NCBI GenBank assembly: GCA_020056895.1
Contig: JAGVGV010000109.1
Coordinates: 1-5,464 of the forward strand
Direction: 5' to 3'
Source: Deltaproteobacteria bacterium
GTDB lineage: Bacteria > Desulfobacterota > Desulfarculia > Adiutricales > JAGVGV01
Length of the DNA stretch: 5,464 bases
Within the stretch, counting starts at the first letter, position 1, and the number at the start of each line of letters is the position of its first letter. The position numbers and the translations under genes were made by a program. The notes below the pieces were generated by a model. It did not search any database. It saw only the letters and a list, made by a program, of their open reading frames with translations, and was not told where the DNA came from. Of this stretch, positions 1 to 5,371 are shown one piece after another.

Positions 1-104
1 CCATCGAATTTTTCAGCCTGCAACAGGGCTTCGGCCAGAGTTTTTTCAGTGTGGCCGGAAAAATCGATGGGGCAAAGGATTTTTCGGCGGGGGGCGTCGG
101 TCAT
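1..104 (-). CDS. Universal stress protein (UspA family), N-terminal fragment
   Basis: Only the first 34 codons are in the window; the gene continues past the left edge. The translation begins MTDAPRRKILCPIDFS and continues with a helix rich in Glu, Ala and Leu. A short basic start, a first beta strand of the form KIL-x-P-I-D (residues 8-14) and then an amphipathic helix (about 19-33) is the opening of the UspA fold. Asp14 matches the acidic residue that contacts adenine nucleotide in ATP-binding members. The ATG at 104-102 is preceded by GGAGG (119-115) at a 10-base spacing, which supports this start. Members of this family are cytoplasmic and associated with stress or energy limitation; what this one does cannot be told from 34 residues. 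It has its own likely promoter at 207-212, separate from the lyase gene upstream of it on the same strand. Confidence 0.72.
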   Translation of the reverse strand, partial: MTDAPRRKILCPIDFSGHTEKTLAEALLQAEKFD

Positions 105-180
105 GGCGGCGGAACCTCCGTTGAAGGCCGGGACGGATTCGCGGGCAACGGTCTTCCAGGGTGGATCGGGCGATTTGTCT

Positions 181-212
181 GTACAGTATACTTGTACTTA
201 CCGATGATTATA
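181..212 (-). promoter_or_regulatory. Putative promoter -10 box and operator-like repeat upstream of the stress-protein gene
   Basis: Read on the minus strand, 212-207 is a perfect TATAAT. No good -35 hexamer lies 16-18 bases further upstream; that stretch instead holds the 10-base perfect palindrome CCCAATTGGG (226-235). Immediately downstream of the -10 box, 181-197 reads GTACAGTATACTTGTAC on the plus strand. This is an inverted repeat (GTACA, 7 bases, TGTAC) enclosing the 8-base palindrome AGTATACT. It would fall at about +4 to +20 of the transcript, a classic repressor position. The weak -35 and the flanking palindromes suggest a regulated promoter. The regulator is unknown; GntR-type sites often contain GTAC/GTATAC cores, but that is only a resemblance. 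Confidence 0.45.
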
Positions 213-250
213 GTGTCATTTCATTCCCAATTGGGGCGGAATCGAACCCC

Positions 251-1687
251 TTACCCACGAAAAATCCGGTTGGCGAAAGCCACCAGCAGCCGTTCCCGAA
301 GGGCCGGGTCCAGAGCGTTCATGATCTGGTTGATGCCGGCCATGGCCTGTGGCGAGGGCGCCTCGCCGGAAATCCCGGCCAGGGCCAGGAGCCCATCCAC
401 GTCATGGTCCGAAAGCGCCGCCGGGTCCAATCCCGAGGCCGCGGCCAGCAGGTCTTCGGGCACGTCCGGCCGTTGGCCCCGGATCTCGTCCGCCACCTGG
501 GTCAGGTCCGCCAAAAAGGCTTGAACCCACTCGGCATTGGCCGTGGACACGGACAAGTGAACGTTGGCCGGCGACGCCCCAAAGGCCAGTTGCGGCTGGA
601 TGTACCAGCCCCGGGCGTTCATCCGGTCGGCCAGCAGAAACACGTTCACCTCATCCGAAGTAAAGGAAAACATGCAGAAATCGGGGCGGCCCAGCAGGCG
701 GAGCCCCGGGATCGCCTCGATCCCCGCCGCCAGGTCCCGGGCCGCCTCCCACTGCCGGCGGGCGATTTCGAGGTACCCGTCATCCCCTAGATAGTGGAGC
801 ACGGCCCAGGCCGCGGCCATGGGTCCGCCGGATTTGCTGCTCTGAACGGCCGCGTTGACCACCGCGTACCCCGACCACTTGGCCGAAGCGAAGATTTGAT
901 GCCGCCGGTAATCCGGATCCCGGTACAGCACCACCGACGCGCCCTTGGGGGTGTACGCGTACTTGTGGAGGTCCATGGAGATCGATGTCACTCCGGGCAC
1001 GGAGAAATCGAAATCCGGAGCCTTGCCGCCCAAACGGCGGAAATAGGGCAGCATGAACCCGCCCACGCAGGCATCCACGTGGAAAGGCAGACCTTTTTCC
1101 AGAGCAATCCGGCCGATTTCGGGGATGGGGTCCACCACTCCGTGCGCGTACGACGGCGCGGACCCCATCAAAAGAATGGTCCGGTCGGTAATGGCTTCGC
1201 GGATCACCGAGGGTACGGCTCGGAAAGTCGCCGGGTCCACCGGGACCGGAACCACCTGGACATCCAGATAGTGGGCGGCCTTGTGAAACGCGGCGTGGGC
1301 GGTTTCGGGGAGGATCATTTGAGGCTTTAGGATGTCCGGCCTTTGCGCCCGGGCTCGGTCCCTGGCCGCTTTTACGGCCAGAATAATGCTTTCGGTGCCG
1401 CCGCTGGTGAAGTTGCCCACCACGTTCGAATCCCCGCCCAAATGGTTCGCGGCCATGGCCACGATCTCCCGTTCCAACCGGAGCAGGCTGGGAAAGGCCG
1501 TGAAATCCAGGCCGTTTTCGGTCAGAAACCGGCCGTACGCCTCCTTGGCCAGATCGCGCACGGACTCGCCGGGATCGTACACAAAGCCGAAGACCCGGCC
1601 GGACCGCCAATCCAGGTCCTGTTTTTGAAAGGTCTGAAGTTGTTCCAGGATCGTTTCCTTGGGGAGTCCTTGTTTGGGGAGTTTCAT
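251..1687 (-). CDS. PLP-dependent lyase/decarboxylase, sphingosine-1-phosphate lyase-like
   Basis: A 478-residue fold-type I PLP enzyme of the group II decarboxylase family, closest in pattern to sphingosine-1-phosphate lyases. These split a phosphorylated long-chain amino alcohol into an aldehyde and phosphoethanolamine. Visible landmarks: the phosphate-binding motif GNFTSGGTES (91-100); HAAFHKAAHY (131-140), where His131 should stack on the PLP ring; HVDACVGGF (203-211), with Asp205 contacting the pyridine nitrogen; and SMDLHKYAYTPKG (237-249), with Lys242 the expected Schiff-base lysine. SSKSGG (283-288) matches the SRPGG region of the eukaryotic enzymes. There is no N-terminal membrane helix, so it should be soluble, unlike the animal and yeast enzymes. 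Residues from about 405 to 478 form an acidic, Ala/Leu-rich tail beyond the catalytic core. The ATG at 1687 has GGAGG (1699-1695) 7 bases upstream. The substrate is not proven: many bacterial homologues are labelled only as aspartate aminotransferase or decarboxylase family. Confidence 0.86.
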   Translation of the reverse strand: MKLPKQGLPKETILEQLQTFQKQDLDWRSGRVFGFVYDPGESVRDLAKEAYGRFLTENGLDFTAFPSLLRLEREIVAMAANHLGGDSNVVGNFTSGGTESIILAVKAARDRARAQRPDILKPQMILPETAHAAFHKAAHYLDVQVVPVPVDPATFRAVPSVIREAITDRTILLMGSAPSYAHGVVDPIPEIGRIALEKGLPFHVDACVGGFMLPYFRRLGGKAPDFDFSVPGVTSISMDLHKYAYTPKGASVVLYRDPDYRRHQIFASAKWSGYAVVNAAVQSSKSGGPMAAAWAVLHYLGDDGYLEIARRQWEAARDLAAGIEAIPGLRLLGRPDFCMFSFTSDEVNVFLLADRMNARGWYIQPQLAFGASPANVHLSVSTANAEWVQAFLADLTQVADEIRGQRPDVPEDLLAAASGLDPAALSDHDVDGLLALAGISGEAPSPQAMAGINQIMNALDPALRERLLVAFANRIFRG

Positions 1688-1719
1688 GGTCCTGCCTCCG
1701 GGGAATGAATGCCGGCCCC

Positions 1720-1734
1720 ATAATATCTGATATT
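1720..1734 (-). promoter_or_regulatory. Inverted repeat overlapping the probable lyase promoter
   Basis: Positions 1722-1734 read AATATCTGATATT, a perfect 6-1-6 inverted repeat in an otherwise GC-rich 138-bp divergent intergenic region. On the minus strand, TATTAT at 1725-1720 is a fair -10 box and overlaps the left arm. This gives a leader of about 25-30 bases to the lyase start at 1687. No strong -35 hexamer is visible. A repressor bound here would block the lyase promoter and might also affect the divergent PASTA gene. I see no convincing promoter for the plus-strand gene in 1735-1825. Confidence 0.4.
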
Positions 1735-1825
1735 TCAGCCCGCGAAAAGACCTCTTCGTTCCCTCACGGGTATTCCCCGCCGCGGACCCTTACCCCCGCG
1801 CCCGTTTTCTGCTACAAAGAAGACC

Positions 1826-2815
1826 ATGAGAACCGGGTGGCGATACGGCCTGTACGGCCTTTGCTTTTTGGCCGCCGCGTTGGCGGGGACCTGGCTGACC
1901 GTCCACCTGGTGGTGCGGGGCGGGCCGGAAGTGGATGTGCCCGAACTGACTGGCCGCGACGTGGTTACGGCTTTGAAAGCCGTGGGCGAAAAGGACCTGT
2001 ACCTTTCCCTTCGGGGCCAGGATTTTGATGAAACCGTGCCCAAGGACCATATTATCCATCAGGACCCCGCACCCGGAACCCGGCTGAAAAAAAACCGCGA
2101 GGTCAAGGTGATCGTTTCCAAGGGATCGGCCGCCATTCCCCTGCCGGAACTGGTGGGGCTGCCTTTGGAACAGGCCGCGTCGCTGCTGCGGCTGGGAAAG
2201 CTGAAAACCGGCCGGGTGATCCAGGTTCACGATATGGTCGGGCCCACGAGTTCAGGCCGGGTACTGGCTCAGGCGCCCGAACCGTTGACCCTGGTCAAAC
2301 CCGGGTTCCCGGTGGACCTCTTGGTCAGCCTGGGGCCTCGGCCGAAATACCGGGTCATGCCCGATCTGACCGGCCAGCCCTACAGCCTGGCCCTGATGGC
2401 CCTGGAAACCTACGGCCTCCAGTTGGGCCGGGTGACCGAAGAGGAACGGTCTCATTGGCCGCCCGGCGGAGTGCTGCTCCAGGACCCGGCGCCCGGCCGG
2501 CGCGTGGCCCCGGGGCAGGGAGTCCAATTGACCGTGAACCGCGAAACCCTGGCTCAGGAACTGGTGTTTCACCTGGTGGAATACGACGTGCCGTACGGGT
2601 TTTATCCGCACCAGATCCAGTTCCGAATGGTCCTGGGCGCACGGGCGCTGGACCTTTCCGATCAATGGCATCCCCCGGGAGAAAAGGTCCGCCTGGCGGC
2701 CGCTCTGCCCGGCGACCCTTGGGGCCGCGTTCTGGACGACGGCCAGGAAGCGCTTCGGTGGGGGCCGCCCCTGCCCGAACCGCCCTTTCCCATCCTATCA
2801 GGAGAAGAAGAATGA
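1826..2815 (+). CDS. Membrane-anchored protein with three PASTA repeats
   Basis: A 329-residue protein with one N-terminal hydrophobic segment (about residues 7-30) after a short basic start, so probably anchored in the inner membrane with the rest outside the cytoplasm. Three PASTA repeats follow at about 36-99, 103-169 and 175-238. Each opens with a proline-containing strand (VPELTG, LPELVG, MPDLTG). Repeats 1 and 3 carry the hallmark QDPAPG near the end; repeat 2 has the degenerate QAPEPL. PASTA repeats typically bind peptidoglycan fragments. There is no kinase or penicillin-binding domain, so it is a stand-alone PASTA protein. Residues 239-329 form a C-terminal region I cannot assign, with a Pro-rich acidic end. 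The Shine-Dalgarno is weak (AAGAAG, 3 bases from the ATG at 1826), although no better start is seen. It overlaps rpe by 4 bases, so the two are almost certainly co-transcribed. Confidence 0.85.
   Translation: MRTGWRYGLYGLCFLAAALAGTWLTVHLVVRGGPEVDVPELTGRDVVTALKAVGEKDLYLSLRGQDFDETVPKDHIIHQDPAPGTRLKKNREVKVIVSKGSAAIPLPELVGLPLEQAASLLRLGKLKTGRVIQVHDMVGPTSSGRVLAQAPEPLTLVKPGFPVDLLVSLGPRPKYRVMPDLTGQPYSLALMALETYGLQLGRVTEEERSHWPPGGVLLQDPAPGRRVAPGQGVQLTVNRETLAQELVFHLVEYDVPYGFYPHQIQFRMVLGARALDLSDQWHPPGEKVRLAAALPGDPWGRVLDDGQEALRWGPPLPEPPFPILSGEEE
2800..2815 (+). promoter_or_regulatory. rpe ribosome binding site and ATGA stop/start overlap
   Basis: AGGAG at 2800-2804 sits 7 bases before the ATG at 2812. 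That ATG overlaps the TGA stop (2813-2815) of the PASTA gene. This fixes the rpe start even though its reading frame stays open upstream to 2455 in the shadow of the PASTA gene. It also implies translational coupling. Confidence 0.85.
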
Positions 2816-3489
2816 TCAAAATCGCGCCTTCCATCCTTTCCGCCGATTTCACCCGGCTGGGCGAACAGGTCCGGGCCGTGGCCGATGCCGGAGCGGACCT
2901 GATCCATATCGATGTCATGGACGGTCGGTTCGTCCCCAACCTGACCATTGGCCCCCTGGTGGTGGAAGCCGTCCGCCGGGTGACCGACCTGCCCCTGGAT
3001 GTTCACCTGATGATCCAGGAACCGGACAAATACATCGGCGACTTCATCCAGGCCGGCGCTTCGATTCTGTCCATCCACGCCGAAGTGTCGCCGCACCTTC
3101 ACCGGTCCCTCCAGGCCATCCGGGAAAAGGGCACCAAGGCCTCGGTGGCCCTGAACCCATCCACGCCCCTGGGCGTGTTGGAATACGTGCTGGAGGACCT
3201 GGACATGGTGGTGGTGATGAGCGTGAACCCCGGGTTCGGCGGGCAGTCGTTCATTCCATCGGCCCTCACCAAGATTCGGGTGCTTCGGGAAATCGCCGTG
3301 CACCGGGGGCTCGACCTGGATATCCAGGTGGATGGCGGGATCAAGGTGGACAACATCCGGTTGGTGGTCGAGGCCGGAGCCAACGTGATCGTTTCGGGTT
3401 CCGGCATATATGGCACGTCCGATTACCGGGAAACCATTTCCCGGATGCGGGCCGCGGCGGATCAGGGCCCCTGCGCCTGCCATTCCTGA
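2812..3489 (+). CDS. rpe: Ribulose-phosphate 3-epimerase
   Basis: A 225-residue TIM-barrel enzyme that interconverts D-ribulose 5-phosphate and D-xylulose 5-phosphate in the pentose phosphate pathway, in the cytoplasm. Length and start (MIKIAPSILSADF) are typical of the family. Visible active-site features: HIDVMDG (32-38), where His32 is a metal ligand and Asp34 a ligand and catalytic acid/base; DVHLM (63-67), with His65 as metal ligand; MSVNPGFGGQ (136-145), the flexible loop over the substrate; QVDGGI (172-177), with Asp174 the second catalytic acid/base; and SGSGIY (195-200) at the phosphate site. All expected residues are present, so the enzyme should be active. Its last residues, CACHS, include two cysteines and a histidine not needed for catalysis. 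It is coupled to the PASTA gene, so its expression should follow that gene's promoter. Confidence 0.97.
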   Translation: MIKIAPSILSADFTRLGEQVRAVADAGADLIHIDVMDGRFVPNLTIGPLVVEAVRRVTDLPLDVHLMIQEPDKYIGDFIQAGASILSIHAEVSPHLHRSLQAIREKGTKASVALNPSTPLGVLEYVLEDLDMVVVMSVNPGFGGQSFIPSALTKIRVLREIAVHRGLDLDIQVDGGIKVDNIRLVVEAGANVIVSGSGIYGTSDYRETISRMRAAADQGPCACHS

Positions 3490-3540
3490 GACGTTCGGGG
3501 CGGAGGATCGGAACGTTCCATCCCCAACGAAACCCATGCT

Positions 3541-3568
3541 CTCCCGGTTGGACCCGGCAGGGGGTTTT
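3541..3568 (+). terminator. Weak candidate terminator after rpe
   Basis: In the 141-bp gap between rpe and the aminotransferase, CTCCC (3541-3545) can pair with GGGGG (3560-3564), with a small GGT/ACC stem inside, followed at once by TTTT (3565-3568). The stem is short and has an internal bulge, so this is tentative. An alternative reading is that the aminotransferase is transcribed from rpe. A poor promoter-like match (TTGGAC at 3548-3553, TAAAAG at 3573-3578, spacing 19) is also here but is not convincing. Confidence 0.22.
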
Positions 3569-3610
3569 GTGTTAAAAGGTAAGGCCAATCATCCATGGAA
3601 AAGGGCCGAA

Positions 3611-3633
3611 GTTCCGGCCCGGGGGAACCTATG
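3611..3633 (+). promoter_or_regulatory. Start region of the aminotransferase with hairpin over the ribosome binding site
   Basis: GGGGGA (3621-3626) lies 4 bases before the ATG at 3631 and is the likely Shine-Dalgarno. The same bases belong to a small hairpin: GTTCC (3611-3615) pairs with GGAAC (3624-3628) around GGCCCGGG. An in-frame ATG at 3595 would add 12 residues rich in Gly, Pro and Ser that look unlike the family, so 3631 is preferred. Confidence 0.4.
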
Positions 3634-4605
3634 ACCGTACCTGTTTTTTCCATTCAGGACCTTTCGGCGGGAATGGCCCGGCTGAGGAAACCCTATCACG
3701 CCGGGTACCTGGCCATGTATTCGGGCATCTGGAAGGGGATCGTGACCGACCCGGTGTTGATGACCGTGCCGGTGGACGATCACCTGGTCCATCGGGCCGA
3801 CGCGGTGTTCGATGTGTTCAAATGCGTTCGCGGCCGGGCGTACTGTTTCACCCAGCATATGGCTCGGCTGGAAAAATCGGCCAAGGGCATCGATCTTAAA
3901 ATGCCAGCGGATTACAGCCGGATCGATGAGATCGTCCGGGCTTCGATCCGGGCGGCCGGGGAAGCCGACGTGGTCGTCCGGGTTATGATCAGCCGGGGAC
4001 CGGGCGGGTTTTCCACCAATCCCTTCGAATGCCCCGAAAGCATCCTGTACGTGGTCATCACCCGGCTGAAAACTCCGCCGCCCGAGCATTACGAGCGGGG
4101 CGTGGCCATCATTTCCGCGCCGGTTCCGGTCAAGCCCCCCCTGTTCGCCAACATCAAGTCCTGCGACTACCTGGGCAACGTGCTGGTGAAAAAGGCGGCC
4201 AAGGAAGCTGGAGTCGAATACGCCGTCAATTGGGATGAAAACGGCTTCCTGGCGGAAGGGTCAACGGAAAACATTCTGTTGGTCTCGGACGACGGCCGGT
4301 TGCTGGTTCCCGGCCTGGAACGGGTGCTCAAGGGCGTGACCATGACCCGGGTGATGGAACTGACCGAAACCCTGGTCCGCGAGGGACTCCTCAAAAAGGT
4401 GGACATCACCGACATCGACCGGAACCTGGCGGCCCGCTGCCCCGAGGTCCTGCTCACCGGCACCTCCATCGACGTGGTGCCCGTGACCACCTGGGACGGC
4501 CGGCCGGTGGGCGATGGCACGCCCGGACCCATCACCCGCCGCCTGATCGATCTGATCCGGAAAGACCAGACCGAAAACCCGGACGTGCTCACGGAAATGA
4601 TATGA
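3631..4605 (+). CDS. Class IV PLP-dependent aminotransferase (D-amino-acid / branched-chain type)
   Basis: A 324-residue fold-type IV PLP enzyme (family of branched-chain and D-amino-acid aminotransferases and aminodeoxychorismate lyase). Key features: VHRADAVFD (53-61), the N-terminal motif whose Arg55 contacts the PLP phosphate; ANIKSCDYLGNVL (173-185), with Lys176 the Schiff-base lysine; AEGSTENI (208-215), with Glu209 next to the pyridine nitrogen; LTGTS (275-279) at the phosphate cup; and GDGTPGPITRRL (294-305) near the C-terminus, much like D-alanine aminotransferases. All catalytic positions are intact. An N-terminal stretch of about 45 residues precedes the catalytic domain and is longer than in the smallest members. 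Which amino acid it uses cannot be decided from sequence alone. The gene follows rpe after 141 bp and precedes a strong hairpin 9 bases after its stop. A start at 3595 (336 residues) is possible but less likely. Confidence 0.88.
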   Translation: MTVPVFSIQDLSAGMARLRKPYHAGYLAMYSGIWKGIVTDPVLMTVPVDDHLVHRADAVFDVFKCVRGRAYCFTQHMARLEKSAKGIDLKMPADYSRIDEIVRASIRAAGEADVVVRVMISRGPGGFSTNPFECPESILYVVITRLKTPPPEHYERGVAIISAPVPVKPPLFANIKSCDYLGNVLVKKAAKEAGVEYAVNWDENGFLAEGSTENILLVSDDGRLLVPGLERVLKGVTMTRVMELTETLVREGLLKKVDITDIDRNLAARCPEVLLTGTSIDVVPVTTWDGRPVGDGTPGPITRRLIDLIRKDQTENPDVLTEMI

Positions 4606-4614
4606 TCCATGAAT

Positions 4615-4651
4615 CCCAGGGGACGTTCTTGAAACAAGGACGTTCCCGGGG
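4615..4651 (+). terminator. Strong hairpin after the aminotransferase gene
   Basis: GGGGACGTTCTTG (4619-4631) pairs fully with CAAGGACGTTCCC (4635-4647) around an AAA loop: 13 base pairs including two G-U pairs. After one A/G mismatch it extends by three more C-G pairs (4615-4617 with 4649-4651). The two G-U pairs become A-C mismatches on the other strand, so the structure favours plus-strand RNA, i.e. the aminotransferase message. No T-run follows, so it may be a U-tract-poor terminator or a 3'-end stabiliser. It also marks the border with the lower-GC region. Confidence 0.6.
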
Positions 4652-4675
4652 GCTGATACTGCTCTGGCTTAGGGT

Positions 4676-5350
4676 TTATGAAATCACAGCCAAGAATTCA
4701 GCAAGATGGTTATGGAGGAGTCGATCTAACGCCCATCCTTCAAGTCCAGCTTTTCGAGCGAGTTGAAGGTAGTACTGTTCATGTTCGTGGTAGGAATTGA
4801 AACGAAGACCAAGCGCCATCGAAACCTGCTTGATGCGTTTATTAATGGCGATACTGTCCCGAAAATCAGAATGATACACATCCATCCAGATGTTTCGGGC
4901 GTAAAAATCGCCGATACCCGCGAAAGTCTTTTTCATGAAGTCGATTTTTCGTTGGCGTCCTGAAAGTGATAGGATCAATTGTTTGACTGTTTCCGCTCCG
5001 CCCATCCGCTGAATAGTGTGAAAATTGGTATTTAGATACTCGGCCTTTTTTGGAGGCATACGAACTTTCGCTTCCTGTAGCGGCCCTATAAAATCGATTG
5101 CGGCTATTTTTTGATTGAGGCTTTTTCGGTGAACCGTGTCATAGGCGACTTTATCATAGGTCTTTGTGTTTAGGATAAGACCTTCATATCCCCTGGAATT
5201 GCCCATGGTCGAGGCGCTGACTAAAAGAGCATGCCAGACGTAATCATCCTTCTTCATCCGGTAGCTTTCCCTTTTCCAATAGTCTAAGGTTTGTTCCATG
5301 ACTGGGGTCGGTTTACGCAGAGCTTTGACCAACAATTTTTCTCTTTCCAT
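4676..5350 (-). CDS. Hypothetical protein resembling the HhH-GPD DNA glycosylase fold
   Basis: A 224-residue protein, not firmly recognised. Residues about 130-220 resemble the second half of helix-hairpin-helix DNA glycosylases. After KKTFAGIGDFYARNI (140-154), which fits the hairpin G-[IV]-G-x-x-x-A, comes FRDSIAINKRI (163-173) where glycosylases have the PVD-x-x-[VI]-x-R segment, then more helices. By that alignment the usual catalytic Asp is Asn170, and the lysine used by bifunctional enzymes is Phe149, so typical base-excision chemistry looks unlikely. The N-terminal half is basic and has GNSRGYEGL (50-58) but no motif I know. The ATG at 5350 has a perfect AGGAGG (5362-5357) 6 bases upstream. 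Its GC is clearly lower than the genes to the left, suggesting transfer. It lies 21 bases after the stop of another minus-strand gene, so the two form an operon. The function is unknown; the DNA-binding or glycosylase-like fold is an inference. Confidence 0.7.
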   Translation of the reverse strand: MEREKLLVKALRKPTPVMEQTLDYWKRESYRMKKDDYVWHALLVSASTMGNSRGYEGLILNTKTYDKVAYDTVHRKSLNQKIAAIDFIGPLQEAKVRMPPKKAEYLNTNFHTIQRMGGAETVKQLILSLSGRQRKIDFMKKTFAGIGDFYARNIWMDVYHSDFRDSIAINKRIKQVSMALGLRFNSYHEHEQYYLQLARKAGLEGWALDRLLHNHLAEFLAVIS

Positions 5351-5371
5351 TACCTTCCTCCTGTTCCTTCG

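Noticed and set aside
234..262. T-arm-like stretch GGTTCGATTCC on the minus strand near the lyase stop codon, suggesting a tRNA end or att-site remnant.
   Set aside because: Only three of five T-stem pairs form, there is no acceptor, anticodon or D arm, and it overlaps the coding end of the lyase gene.
780..1721. A 313-residue open frame on the same strand as the lyase gene but in another frame.
   Set aside because: It is rich in Arg, Gly and Pro without motifs, and is a by-product of high GC inside a gene with clear PLP motifs.
2455..2811. A 119-residue upstream extension of rpe in frame.
   Set aside because: It lies wholly inside the PASTA gene in another frame, is Gly/Pro/Arg-rich, and the ATG at 2812 has a good AGGAG and the normal family N-terminus.
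3490..3519. GACGTTC (3490-3496) and GGAACGTTCC (3510-3519) after rpe, sharing the GACGTTC core with the hairpin at 4619-4647; considered as a repeated element.
   Set aside because: The stem is only about 7 pairs with a 14-base loop, and the shared core is 7 bases, which is compatible with chance.
2662..3588. Long minus-strand open frame (308 codons) antisense to rpe.
   Set aside because: His/Gly/Pro-rich shadow translation with no motif; rpe on the other strand is unambiguous.
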